A stretch of 64,000 bases of DNA, taken from the NCBI GenBank assembly GCA_034086985.1, contig JAXDZG010000009.1, forward strand, positions 62,001 through 126,000, given 5' to 3'. The notes under the pieces were generated by a model. It searched no databases. It was given only the letters and a program-made list of their open reading frames with translations, and was not told the DNA's origin. The number at the start of each line of letters is the position of its first letter. The first letter of the stretch is position 1. Positions 1 to 8,371 of the stretch are shown here, one piece after another. The stretch comes from Phascolarctobacterium_A sp034086985. Lineage in GTDB: Bacteria > Bacillota > Negativicutes > Acidaminococcales > Acidaminococcaceae. Made by a program: the position numbers and the translations under genes.

Positions 1-415
1 CGCCACCGCTCAAGGTACCGGCCATCTGCCAGCTGCGCTCCTCCAAGCGGGGGAACAAATCGTAAATCCAGCGGATATCCTTCTCGATGCCCTCTTTATC
101 ATTACGTAAATAAGCGCCAATTTGCAGATTCTCCAACACAGTCAGATTGGGGAAGACGCGACGACCTTCAGGAACCAAGGTAATGCCGTTTTCCACGATT
201 TGCTGGGAGTTCAGACCGATGAGCTCCTTCTCCTCATAGGTAATAGAGCCGCTATCAGGCTTCACAAGGCCGATAATGCTGCGCAACAGCGTGCTCTTGC
301 CAGCGCCGTTGGCGCCGATCAGGGTTACAATTTTACCATCGGGCACCTCCAGGGAAATACCCTTCAGGGCTTCGATGCCGCCGTAGGAAACTACTAAATC
401 ATTGACCTTAAGCAT
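1..415 (-). CDS. livF: Branched-chain amino acid ABC transporter ATPase LivF (partial)
   Basis: Partial gene: 138 codons are visible and the C-terminal part lies beyond the left edge. It is one of two ATPases that power branched-chain amino acid uptake at the inner face of the membrane. The visible part has the Walker A motif GANGAGKST (residues 34-42), a PEGRRVFPNLTVLENL stretch typical of LivF, and reaches the LSGG signature at the edge. Its ATG (413-415) overlaps the end of livG by 8 bases, so translation is probably coupled. It is the last visible gene of livJHMGF. Family assignment is firm; the exact substrate is inferred from the operon. Confidence 0.93.
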   Translation of the reverse strand, partial: MLKVNDLVVSYGGIEALKGISLEVPDGKIVTLIGANGAGKSTLLRSIIGLVKPDSGSITYEEKELIGLNSQQIVENGITLVPEGRRVFPNLTVLENLQIGAYLRNDKEGIEKDIRWIYDLFPRLEERSWQMAGTLSGG

Positions 416-1205
416 CCTCATCCACCCCCAGATATGCCTCAATTACGCGATTATTGTTCTGGATTTCGGCGGGAGTGCCCTCGGCAATGAGCATGCCAAA
501 GTCCAGCACATAAATCCAATCGCTGATTTCCATAACCAAATCCATATGATGCTCAATCATAAAGATGGTCAGATTATATTCGTCACGAATCTGACGGATG
601 AACTCCGTCAGCTCCTCTGTTTCCTTGGGGTTCATGCCGGCGGCAGGCTCGTCCAACAGCAAAAGCTTGGGATTAGTCGCCAAAGCGCGCACGATTTCCA
701 GGCGGCGCTGCTTGCCGTAGGGCAAGCTGCTGGCCTTCTCGTAGCGCAGCTCCCACAGGTCCACGGAGCGCAAGAGCTTCTCCACATCCGCCTCCATCTC
801 ACGCTGCTCCTTATTATACCAAGGTAAGTGCAGTGTTGCAGACAGGAAATTGGACTTTAAGTGCAAATGCTTAGCGATCATAACATTTTCGTAGACACTT
901 AAATCCTTGAACAAGCGGATATTTTGGAAGGTACGGGCAATGCCCATTTTAGCGATATCGCTGGGACGCTTGCCGGTGATTTTCACAGGCTCGGCGCCGG
1001 GAGCAGTGTAAATAACATCGCCCTCAGTAGGCGTGTACACGCCGGTAATCATGTTAAAGGCCGTGGTTTTGCCGGCGCCGTTGGGGCCGATAAGGGCCAC
1101 AATCTGATGCTCGCGGATATCCAAATTCAATTGGAAAACTGCGGTAACGCCGCCAAAGCGCATGGTCATGGTATCAGTTTTTAAAACAGTCTGTGTCTTA
1201 GCCAT
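408..1205 (-). CDS. livG: Branched-chain amino acid ABC transporter ATPase LivG
   Basis: ATPase subunit of 265 residues, partner of LivF. It has Walker A GPNGAGKTT (residues 40-48), the LivG-type signature LPYGKQRRLEI and Walker B LLLLDEPAAGMNP. The open frame extends 19 codons upstream, but I chose the internal ATG (1203-1205) that starts MAKTQ. A Shine-Dalgarno GGAG sits 9 bases before it, and the longer form would run far into livM. The start overlaps the livM stop by 8 bases, as livF overlaps livG, giving a tightly coupled operon. Confidence 0.95.
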   Translation of the reverse strand: MAKTQTVLKTDTMTMRFGGVTAVFQLNLDIREHQIVALIGPNGAGKTTAFNMITGVYTPTEGDVIYTAPGAEPVKITGKRPSDIAKMGIARTFQNIRLFKDLSVYENVMIAKHLHLKSNFLSATLHLPWYNKEQREMEADVEKLLRSVDLWELRYEKASSLPYGKQRRLEIVRALATNPKLLLLDEPAAGMNPKETEELTEFIRQIRDEYNLTIFMIEHHMDLVMEISDWIYVLDFGMLIAEGTPAEIQNNNRVIEAYLGVDEDA

Positions 1206-2268
1206 GGTTCTTTGCTCCTTTCCGCATAAAGTATTTGAAAGGATTCTTGCAGAAAGCAACAAATTTATCCCAAGTAAATTCCTCGGTACCCATAATACCC
1301 TTGCGCCAGAAGAGTACGCAAATCATTAAGAGCAGGGAGAAAATTACCATACGGAAGCCGGGACGGAACAGCGGGATAACGGTGCCCATAATTTCCCAGG
1401 GCTCGTCGAAAATACGCAGGTATTCCAAGCCCGCCGTAACGATGATACTGCCCAGCATGCTGCCGGTGATGCTTCCCATACCGCCCAACACGATGATCAA
1501 TAAGAAGTTATAGGTCAGAGTGAAGAGGAAGTTTTTCGGGTCAACAGTGCCCAGCAAGGTTGCATATAAACCGCCGCCGATACCGGCGAAGAAGGCGCTC
1601 AGCATGAAGGCCATGCATTTATGGTGGAACAGGCCCACGCCCATAGCCTCAGCAGCGATTTCGTCCTCACGGATGGCCTTGAAGGCACGACCGTAGGAGG
1701 AATTAATCAGGCAGGTTACAAAAACGAAGATAATAGCCGTGGCTAAAAAGATGTAGCGCACGTCGTTAATAGTGGGGATATCCTTGATACCCAGAGCGCC
1801 ATTGGTGAAGCTTTGGGCATTGGTAATCACGATGCGGATAATCTCAGAAAAGCCCAGGGTAGCAATGGCCAGATAGTCGCCTCTCAGGCGCAGCACCGGC
1901 GTACCAATTAAGAAGGCCACCAGAGCAGCTAAAAGTCCGCCCACAATCAAAGCTAGCCACAGGGGCAATTGAATATCGGCAATCAAGGGATTCATGGGCA
2001 CAGCGTAGAAAACGTTGGCGCGCAGCTCCACCGGCACGGTGAACACGCCTACTACATAAGCACCCAGGGCCATAAAGCCAGCCTGACCCAAGCTGAACTG
2101 ACCGGCAAAGCCGTTGGTCAAATTCATGGAAAGGCCGATAATAGCGTAAATCAAGCACAGGTTAATAATTCTGCGCAAATAGGAGTCCAGTTCAAACTGC
2201 GCGTAGCAAGCACCAGCAAAGAGCACGATGAGGCCAACTACGGTCAGTATCATATTTCTTTTACTCAT
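1198..2268 (-). CDS. livM: Branched-chain amino acid ABC transporter permease LivM
   Basis: Inner-membrane permease of 356 residues, with about nine or ten hydrophobic segments. It carries the LivM family hallmarks MNLTNGFAGQFSLGQAGFMA and, later, the EAMGV loop in GRAFKAIREDEIAAEAMGV that contacts the ATPases. It pairs with LivH to form the channel. The start ATG (2266-2268) is 2 bases after the livH stop, and the Shine-Dalgarno lies in the end of livH. A polar 30-residue C-terminal tail follows the last membrane segment. Confidence 0.95.
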   Translation of the reverse strand: MSKRNMILTVVGLIVLFAGACYAQFELDSYLRRIINLCLIYAIIGLSMNLTNGFAGQFSLGQAGFMALGAYVVGVFTVPVELRANVFYAVPMNPLIADIQLPLWLALIVGGLLAALVAFLIGTPVLRLRGDYLAIATLGFSEIIRIVITNAQSFTNGALGIKDIPTINDVRYIFLATAIIFVFVTCLINSSYGRAFKAIREDEIAAEAMGVGLFHHKCMAFMLSAFFAGIGGGLYATLLGTVDPKNFLFTLTYNFLLIIVLGGMGSITGSMLGSIIVTAGLEYLRIFDEPWEIMGTVIPLFRPGFRMVIFSLLLMICVLFWRKGIMGTEEFTWDKFVAFCKNPFKYFMRKGAKNHG

Positions 2269-2270
2269 GC

Positions 2271-3203
2271 TTACACCTTCTCCGTAGTTTTTTCACCCAA
2301 TAGACCAGTGGGCTTGTAGAACAGAATGATAATCAAAACGATGAACGCAAAGGCATCGCGGTAGCCGGACAGCTGCGGGAAGAAGGCCACGATTAAAACC
2401 TCGCCCAGACCTAGGATGAAGCCGCCGATAACAGCGCCCTTAATATTGCCAATGCCGCCGATAACGGCTGCGATAAAGCATTTCAGGCCCGGCATAACGC
2501 CTAGAAGCGGGGTAATACCAGGATAGCGCACGCCCCACATGAAGGCGCCAATGGCTGCCAGGGAGCTGCCGATGATAAAGGTAATGGAGATTACTCTATC
2601 AATATTTACGCCCATCACGCGGGCAATTTCGTAATCCTTGGATACGGCGCGCATGGCCATACCGGTTTTGGTGTGGTTAACAATGTGCAGCAGCACGATT
2701 AAGCTGATGAAGGTAATCACGGGAATTACCAAGCAAATAGCCTGAATTTGTACGCTGCCGATGCCGATGGTCTGGCTGAGCAGCGGAATATCCGGAAAGC
2801 GCAGAGGACGACCACTGAAGAGATAGTTAGCCAGATTTTCCAAAAGGAAGGAAGCGCCGATTGCGGAAATCAGCACGGAGTTTTTCGGTGCATCACGCAG
2901 GGGACGGTAGGCAGTGCGTTCGATAATAACGCCCAAGAGCGCCGTAGCGATGATGACCAAAATAAAGGTCAGGTACCAGGGTATGTGGAAGACCGTGATA
3001 CCAAAGAAAGCAAAATAGCAGGCCATCATAACAATATCCGCATGGGCAAAGTTAATCATCAGCAAAATGCCATAAACCATGGTATAACCAATAGCAATCA
3101 AGGCGTACAGACTGCCCAGGGAAATACCGTTCACAATATGCTGAGCTAAGCTTGCGGCGGACATGTTGGCGATAACCTGAAAGAATTGAGTCAAAAAATC
3201 CAT
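2271..3203 (-). CDS. livH: Branched-chain amino acid ABC transporter permease LivH
   Basis: Inner-membrane permease of 310 residues, close to the usual LivH length of about 300. Family features are GISLGSLYALIAIGYTMVYG near the N-terminus, the MINFAHADIVM segment and the EAA-like loop MAMRAVSKDYEIARVMGV. It is the second half of the LivHM channel. It is separated from livJ by a hairpin and has no promoter that I can see of its own, so it is probably transcribed by read-through from livJ. Confidence 0.95.
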   Translation of the reverse strand: MDFLTQFFQVIANMSAASLAQHIVNGISLGSLYALIAIGYTMVYGILLMINFAHADIVMMACYFAFFGITVFHIPWYLTFILVIIATALLGVIIERTAYRPLRDAPKNSVLISAIGASFLLENLANYLFSGRPLRFPDIPLLSQTIGIGSVQIQAICLVIPVITFISLIVLLHIVNHTKTGMAMRAVSKDYEIARVMGVNIDRVISITFIIGSSLAAIGAFMWGVRYPGITPLLGVMPGLKCFIAAVIGGIGNIKGAVIGGFILGLGEVLIVAFFPQLSGYRDAFAFIVLIIILFYKPTGLLGEKTTEKV

Positions 3204-3220
3204 TTCTTCACCACCAGAAA

Positions 3221-3267
3221 AAATCTAAAACTAATGCTCCCACCTCCACGGACGGAAGCGGGAGCAT
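3221..3267 (-). terminator. Intra-operon attenuator hairpin between livJ and livH
   Basis: Read on the minus strand, ATGCTCCC (3260-3267) pairs with GGGAGCAT (3234-3241). An inner CTTCC/GGAGG arm extends the stem to about 14 pairs with a 6-base loop. A T-rich run follows (3221-3233). It lies 16 bases past the livJ stop. The usual reason for such a partial terminator is to make the binding protein in excess over the membrane complex. That role is inferred. Confidence 0.7.
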
Positions 3268-3282
3268 CTTTAAGGTCCTTAC

Positions 3283-4449
3283 TTATTTAACGTCTACGAA
3301 ATCCAAGTATTTGAATTTGCCGTCTTTAACAACCTTAATAACAGCTGCTTTAATAGCGTCGCCGTTCTTATCCAAGGTGGTCTTGCCGGTTACAGCTTCC
3401 AGATCCTTAGTGGTAGCGATAGCATCACGAATCTTCTTGGAATCGGTGCCGCCAGCGCGTTTAATAGCGTCGATAGCAATCAGGTAGGAGTCATAGCCCA
3501 GAGCGGACAAAGCGGAGGGCTCGCCCTTGTACTCGTCGGTATAAGCCTTCAAGAACTTCTTAGCTTCTTCGGTGGAAGCCTTTTCGCGGTCGAATGCGGT
3601 GCTCAGTACGCAGCCTTCAACATCCTTGCCACCAACATCGATGAATTCTTGGGTTTCCCAGGTGTCGCCGCCCATGAACGGAGCCTTGATGCCCAGTTGA
3701 CGAGCTTGTTTAATCAGCAGTGCGGATTCGGTGAAGTTACCAGGAGCAAATACTGCGTCCGGGTTCTTAGCCTTCAGGTTGGTCAATACAGCGGTGAAGT
3801 CCTTATCACCGGTTTGATAATTAGCAACGTCGATGATGCAGTTCTTGTCGTTGGTCAGCTTTTGGAAAGCTTCTACGAAGAATTTAGCCAGACCTACGGA
3901 GTAGTCGTTGGATACTTCTTGTACGATGGCAACCTTTTTAGCGCCTTGCTTGAAAGCGTAGTTAGCCATTACAGTGCCCTGGAAGGGGTCGATGAAGCAT
4001 GCACGGAAATAGTAATCGTTGTTAGCGGTTACCTGCGGGTTGGTGCAGCTGGTGCCGATGGCCGGAACCTTTGCTTCTTTAACGATATTGCCTGCAGCCA
4101 TAGCCAAGGAGGAGCCATAGGTACCTAAAATGGTGCAAACCTTATCCTTTTCAATTAAACGAGCTGCAACAGAAGCAGCCTCAGCTTTATCAGATTTGTT
4201 ATCGGCAACGATCAATTGCACTTTTTTGCCCAATACTTCGGGATGCAATTTGTTAGCCAATTTAATGCCGCGCAGCTCCAGCTCGCCGCCTGCAGCATTG
4301 TCGCCGGTCAAGGGCAGGAATACGCCCACTTTAATGGTATCGCCAGCAGCCTTCTTTTCGTCCTTTTTCTTGTCGCCGCCGCAACCGGTCATTGCACCAA
4401 TCATTACAGCAGAGGCTAATAATACAGATAACAGCTTCTTCATTTTCAT
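3283..4449 (-). CDS. livJ: Branched-chain amino acid substrate-binding lipoprotein LivJ
   Basis: Periplasmic or membrane-anchored binding protein of 388 residues (Peripla_BP_6 fold) that delivers the amino acid to LivHM. The N-terminus is a lipoprotein signal peptide: basic start, hydrophobic core, then GAMTGC with Cys23 as the lipidation site, followed by a Lys/Asp-rich linker. The mature part begins IKVGVFLPLTGDNAAGG, as in Leu/Ile/Val-binding proteins. It is the first gene of livJHMGF and has its own strong promoter upstream and an attenuator behind it. A second ATG two codons in is an alternative start. Confidence 0.95.
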   Translation of the reverse strand: MKMKKLLSVLLASAVMIGAMTGCGGDKKKDEKKAAGDTIKVGVFLPLTGDNAAGGELELRGIKLANKLHPEVLGKKVQLIVADNKSDKAEAASVAARLIEKDKVCTILGTYGSSLAMAAGNIVKEAKVPAIGTSCTNPQVTANNDYYFRACFIDPFQGTVMANYAFKQGAKKVAIVQEVSNDYSVGLAKFFVEAFQKLTNDKNCIIDVANYQTGDKDFTAVLTNLKAKNPDAVFAPGNFTESALLIKQARQLGIKAPFMGGDTWETQEFIDVGGKDVEGCVLSTAFDREKASTEEAKKFLKAYTDEYKGEPSALSALGYDSYLIAIDAIKRAGGTDSKKIRDAIATTKDLEAVTGKTTLDKNGDAIKAAVIKVVKDGKFKYLDFVDVK

Positions 4450-4507
4450 AATGAGTTTCCCTCTCTTCTCCCGCTGCCCTAAAGATGTGCAGCAATTTGA
4501 TGTTCCG

Positions 4508-4536
4508 ATTATACCACGCTCCGACTAGTCTTGCAA
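4508..4536 (-). promoter_or_regulatory. Promoter of the liv operon
   Basis: On the minus strand, TTGCAA (4531-4536), a 17-base spacer and a perfect TATAAT (4508-4513) lie about 60 bases before the livJ start. This fits a housekeeping sigma-A promoter. No operator was recognised. Confidence 0.75.
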
Positions 4537-4537
4537 G

Positions 4538-4928
4538 TGCTTCAGTACTGTAACATTTGCCTAGCTTTTTCAGAATGTTCACCACTTTTCTGCAATAGCT
4601 TTACAATATTCTTGTGGACATTTTATGCTATTCTAGCCTTTTGTATTTTTAGATAGTACAAACGCAGCAGACATGATGCGCTTTTGTTCTTTGAGAATGG
4701 ACAGTATTTTCTAAAAAATTTTTACTCCAGGAGGACAAATTTACATTGGCTCCTATTATTGTAACAAACGATACACAAGATCCTGTCATTTTTATTATGT
4801 AAATTTCTCTTTACAATGGCGATACCAGCATCAGTTCTATTAATTATGGATATTAGAATATAAATCAAAAATCTTAAGAGTTCACATATTGTTCAACACT
4901 TTGCCCTTTTTCTGCCACTAGAGTGTAG
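4538..4928. other. Gene-poor intergenic stretch
   Basis: AT-rich sequence between the liv promoter and the hairpins at 4.93-5.12 kb. I see no convincing gene. The only hint of translation is an AGGAGG (4729-4734) followed 11 bases later by TTG opening an 18-codon frame (4746-4802), too weak to call. Confidence 0.5.
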
Positions 4929-5040
4929 TATACTATAGGTGTAGCAAGGATAAAACCTGCTACACCCTTCCCATCAAATTCATCATAAACAGCTTTCCTA
5001 AGAGAAACACTCCGCATCATCCCCTGCGGAGTGTTTTTCG
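4929..5040 (+). ncRNA. Candidate small RNA ending in a strong terminator
   Basis: On the plus strand a perfect -10-like TATACT (4929-4934) is followed by a 5' hairpin (GGTGTAGCA pairing with TGCTACACC, 4939-4964), then an unstructured linker rich in A and C. The stretch ends in a textbook intrinsic terminator: AACACTCCGCA / TGCGGAGTGTT (5006-5034) and a run of T. The predicted transcript is about 100 nt. There is no upstream plus-strand gene for this terminator to serve. Weak point: no good -35 at 17 bases (TTGCCC lies 22 bases upstream). Alternatively the hairpins only end the minus-strand deacetylase transcript. Confidence 0.4.
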
Positions 5041-5066
5041 TTGTGCTGCTACTTTTACTAAACACA

Positions 5067-5118
5067 AACGCCTTCATGGCTCGCCGCAAAGCTTGCGCTG
5101 CCATGAAGGCGTTATTTT
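5067..5118. terminator. Bidirectional terminator after the deacetylase gene
   Basis: A perfect 14-bp stem pairs AACGCCTTCATGGC (5067-5080) with GCCATGAAGGCGTT (5100-5113). On the plus strand it is followed by ATTTTTAT, on the minus strand by a weaker TGTGTTT. It sits 16 bases past the stop of the polysaccharide deacetylase gene and probably ends the rapZ-yvcK-whiA operon. Confidence 0.65.
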
Positions 5119-5129
5119 TATCCATATTA

Positions 5130-5999
5130 TCAATAGCTTGCGAATAAATCCCTGACGGGATTTATATCGATGCCCTTGGTCTGCAAGAAGCCGAAGAAAT
5201 AGGCCTGCTCCAGGCGCCTCTTAAAGCCCTCCAGCCCATTGCCATCGTCGGTCACAGTAACGCGATACATCTCCATGGGAGCCGCCTTATAGGTCGCCGC
5301 CGTATTCAGGCCGATGTGACCTGTCAGCGCGCGGTAAAAGCCGTATTTTTTAGCAGCCTCAATCACGGTCTTGTTATAGCTGCCATTGGGATAGGCTAGA
5401 GTGCGCACAATATAGCCATCAAACTTTTTCTTCAACCAATAGCGGGAGGTATCCAGCTCCCAAACAAGATACTTCGTATCGATTTTCGCCAAGGGCGCGT
5501 GGCTATAGGTATGGGAGCCCAGCTCCATGCCGGCGGCCAGCATCTCCTTGATTTCCGCCTCGTTCATGTGCTCCTTATCCCCCATTTCCTTGTTAATCAC
5601 GAAAAAGGAGCCCTTGGCATCATATTTTTGCATAATGGGCAGCGCCACGCTGTGATTATTCTTGTAGCCATCATCAAAGCTCAGCGCTACATATTTATCC
5701 ACGCTCTCGCCCTTTTCCAGGCGATGGGCCAGCTGCTCCACGCTAACGATGATATATCCCTGCTCCTTAAGATAGCGCAGATGCTCCTCAAAAAGCTCCG
5801 GCCGCATAATCAAGCTCTGGGGCCAGTCGGGACCATATTCATTGCCCACAGCGTGGTACATGAGCACAGGAGCACCGGTTTTGCGATAGGCAGCATATTC
5901 GGCACGCCAAGCGTCACCCTGCACCTGCCAGGCCACAGCCCCTGCTGCGCACAGCAGCACTACCACGGCCATCAGGCCATACAAAAGCTTCCTAATCAT
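5130..5999 (-). CDS. Membrane-anchored polysaccharide deacetylase (NodB domain)
   Basis: Protein of 289 residues: one N-terminal membrane anchor (about 4-24), then a NodB-type carbohydrate esterase 4 domain. Visible motifs are SFDDGY (catalytic and metal-binding Asp109/Asp110) and HTYSH (metal ligands His163 and His167), plus PVLMYHAVG ahead of the domain. It probably removes acetyl groups from peptidoglycan or another envelope glycan outside the inner membrane; the substrate is not shown. Its ATG overlaps the whiA stop (ATGA), so it is the last gene of rapZ-yvcK-whiA-deacetylase. Confidence 0.88.
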   Translation of the reverse strand: MIRKLLYGLMAVVVLLCAAGAVAWQVQGDAWRAEYAAYRKTGAPVLMYHAVGNEYGPDWPQSLIMRPELFEEHLRYLKEQGYIIVSVEQLAHRLEKGESVDKYVALSFDDGYKNNHSVALPIMQKYDAKGSFFVINKEMGDKEHMNEAEIKEMLAAGMELGSHTYSHAPLAKIDTKYLVWELDTSRYWLKKKFDGYIVRTLAYPNGSYNKTVIEAAKKYGFYRALTGHIGLNTAATYKAAPMEMYRVTVTDDGNGLEGFKRRLEQAYFFGFLQTKGIDINPVRDLFASY

Positions 6000-6931
6000 T
6001 CATCCTGCTCCAATTCTAGTCCCAAGCCCACAGCAATCTGCTGCAGCTTTTTCAAACGATGGTTAATGCCGGACTTACCCAGTCCATCGGTAAATTCCAT
6101 TAAATCATTTAGGGAAATATCGGGATGGTCCAGCCGAATGCGGGCAATCTCCTGCAGATTGGGCTCCAGCTGGCCGATGCCCCCGTGCTCATCAATATAC
6201 TTGATGCAGCGCACCTGGCGCACCGCTGCCTTCACCACCTTGTTTAAATTGGCGGTCTCGCAGTTCACGGCCCGGTTCACATTATTGCGCATTTCCTTCA
6301 CAATGCGCACATTTTCCAGCTCCATCATGGCGTTATGAGCACCGATAACGCTAAGGAAATTGATAATGCTTTCCCCATCCTTTAAATAGACGATGAACTC
6401 GTTCTTTCTATCGGTCAGCTTGGCCTTCAAGGAAAAGCTGTGCATTACCTTAATAATATTATGAGCGAAAATTTCATTGCTAGTGACCATCTCCAGATGA
6501 TAGTCACTGGTGGGACGGCTAATGCTGCCACCGCCTAGAAAAGCGCCGCGCAAATAAGCGCGCTTGCAGTTATGGGTGCTGAGCAGGGGATTTTTTAAAT
6601 CACCCTCCATGCTCAAAAGCTGCAGCTCGTCCAGAGCCTGGGCCACCTGGGGCGCAGGCAGCACGTGCACCTGATAGCGATTATTTTTCTTCAAACGGCG
6701 GGAGCGGGTAATGACAACCTCCGTCTGTACCTCATAATTATGCTTTAGCATATGCAGCACTCTTCTAGCCAGTGCTGCGTTTTCTGTGGAAAAGTGGATG
6801 CCCACGTTCAGGCCGCGGATAATAATAGCACCGCTCATGCGCAAAAGTCCTAAAAGCTCCGCCTTATCACCGGCAGCATCATTGGTCTCAATGCGTGATA
6901 ATTCATTTTTGACATCATTGGAAAAAGACAT
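5996..6931 (-). CDS. whiA: DNA-binding protein WhiA
   Basis: Protein of 311 residues, normal for WhiA. The N-terminal two thirds is a LAGLIDADG-type fold without a nuclease site (AYLRGAFLGGGSISRPTSDY is the recognisable stretch). The C-terminus has a helix-turn-helix ending in LGKSGINHRLKKL. In Bacillus WhiA influences cell division and chromosome segregation. The start has a long Shine-Dalgarno (AAGGAGGAGG). The order rapZ-yvcK-whiA is conserved across Firmicutes and supports the name. Confidence 0.95.
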   Translation of the reverse strand: MSFSNDVKNELSRIETNDAAGDKAELLGLLRMSGAIIIRGLNVGIHFSTENAALARRVLHMLKHNYEVQTEVVITRSRRLKKNNRYQVHVLPAPQVAQALDELQLLSMEGDLKNPLLSTHNCKRAYLRGAFLGGGSISRPTSDYHLEMVTSNEIFAHNIIKVMHSFSLKAKLTDRKNEFIVYLKDGESIINFLSVIGAHNAMMELENVRIVKEMRNNVNRAVNCETANLNKVVKAAVRQVRCIKYIDEHGGIGQLEPNLQEIARIRLDHPDISLNDLMEFTDGLGKSGINHRLKKLQQIAVGLGLELEQDE

Positions 6932-6989
6932 GGGCCTCCTCCTTTCTTGAGTAATTTACTTCTAAGCAAGCTCTAACAAAGCTAAAATT

Positions 6990-8360
6990 TTACTTTTGCT
7001 CCTCCTGCTGCTTCATCTTGCGCATGCCCTGGCGCATGAAGAAATAGTCGAAAAATTGCATGCCGCGACCGAAGAGGCGCAGCCTATAAATGAGGGCGAT
7101 TAAAACTCTGGCCAGCTTGCGAGGGTCGTGGCGCACCAAATCGTGCTTACTGATGAGCCGCGCCGGCACCACGGTGATGCCCAGGCTGCGGATTTTATCC
7201 ACATCTGGAGTGATGGGCATGGAGCCCTTAGCGTCGTATTGGCGCAGCTGCTCCACGGTGATATCCTGATCGTTAACGATTACATAGTCCAAAAATTGTG
7301 CGCCCATATGCTTTATCAAGGCCTGCACGTGCTCGTAAGCACCGTAGCCATCGGTTTCACCGGGCTGGGTCATGACGTTGCAAATATAAATCTTCACAGC
7401 CTTGGACTCCAAAATAGCCTCGCGGATACCATCCACGAGCATATTGGGAATAACGCTGGTGTACAGGCTACCCGGCCCAAAAATCAGCACATCGGAGGTT
7501 TTGATAGCCTCCACCGCGCCCTGCGTCGCAGGCGCATCGCTGGGCAGCATCATCATCTTGGCAATGCGTTTGCGCGCTTTAGGAATTTCCGACTCGCCGG
7601 TGACCTCCGTCCCGTCGAACATCCGCGCCTTCAGCTGAATGTCGGCCAAAGTCGAAGGAATAACGCGACCACGCACCTTCAAAATCTGACTGGTAGCGCT
7701 TAAGCCCTCCTCCATGCCGCCTTCGGCCTGGGCCATGGCGGCGATAAAAAGGTTGCCGAAGCAATGCCCTGCCAAGGGCGAATCGCCCTTGAAGCGGTAT
7801 TGCATGACGCGCTCCATTAAGGGCTCACGGTCCGCCAGGGCCGTGAGGCAGTTGCGCAAGTCACCCGGCGGGATGATGCCCAGCTCCTTGCGCAAGCGCC
7901 CGGAGGAGCCGCCATCATCGGCGGAGGTGACCACCGCAGTACAATTATTAGTAATATACTTCATGCCACGCAGCAGGGTGGAGAGGCCCGTACCGCCGCC
8001 GACAACGGTGATGGCGGGACCGGTGGTAAGCTTGCGCTGCATAAATATTGTTTCCATCAGCGAGCCATTTTTGTCGGGGATTACTGCCGATACCACGGAG
8101 CTGATTAAGCGACGTGTGCCATAAATCATGATGCCAAAGCCCACAATTAAGAGCAGCACGCCGATAGCCATAATCAAGGTGTTGGAATAGCGTCCCGTGG
8201 TCAGATAGGTCATCTGAAAGAGAAGCTCCTCGGCCTTGCCCATGAGCTGATAATTAAAAAATAACGCTAGTCCTAGAGCACAGAGCAAAACGCCCACTGC
8301 AAAAAGTAGCAGCCAGCGCTTTAAATTGATGCCCGGACAGAGCCAACTAATCCATCCCAT
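6990..8360 (-). CDS. yvcK: Gluconeogenesis factor YvcK with N-terminal membrane segments
   Basis: Protein of 456 residues of the CofD/YvcK family. YvcK binds UDP-sugars and links carbon metabolism to cell-wall synthesis. About 115 N-terminal residues carry two hydrophobic segments (roughly 15-35 and 60-80). The Rossmann-like domain follows: GGGTGLSTLLRGMK, SADDGGSSGRLRKEL and IPPGDLRNCLTAL. The Bacillus protein lacks the membrane part, so this longer form is probably membrane-tethered. It ends with a basic tail. The start has a GGAGG 5 bases upstream, 11 bases past the rapZ stop. Confidence 0.93.
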   Translation of the reverse strand: MGWISWLCPGINLKRWLLLFAVGVLLCALGLALFFNYQLMGKAEELLFQMTYLTTGRYSNTLIMAIGVLLLIVGFGIMIYGTRRLISSVVSAVIPDKNGSLMETIFMQRKLTTGPAITVVGGGTGLSTLLRGMKYITNNCTAVVTSADDGGSSGRLRKELGIIPPGDLRNCLTALADREPLMERVMQYRFKGDSPLAGHCFGNLFIAAMAQAEGGMEEGLSATSQILKVRGRVIPSTLADIQLKARMFDGTEVTGESEIPKARKRIAKMMMLPSDAPATQGAVEAIKTSDVLIFGPGSLYTSVIPNMLVDGIREAILESKAVKIYICNVMTQPGETDGYGAYEHVQALIKHMGAQFLDYVIVNDQDITVEQLRQYDAKGSMPITPDVDKIRSLGITVVPARLISKHDLVRHDPRKLARVLIALIYRLRLFGRGMQFFDYFFMRQGMRKMKQQEEQK

Positions 8361-8371
8361 AGAGTCCTCCT

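Noticed and set aside
4331..4585. 84-codon minus-strand frame over the livJ start and promoter
   Set aside because: It covers the liv promoter and signal peptide in another frame. No family resemblance.
4746..4802. 18-codon plus-strand frame after an AGGAGG
   Set aside because: It needs a TTG start at 11-base spacing, is very short, and no promoter or downstream gene supports it.
4874..5125. 83-codon minus-strand frame between livJ and the deacetylase
   Set aside because: It has no ribosome site and runs straight through two strong hairpins, one of which also codes its middle part. It is best explained as a frame over terminators.
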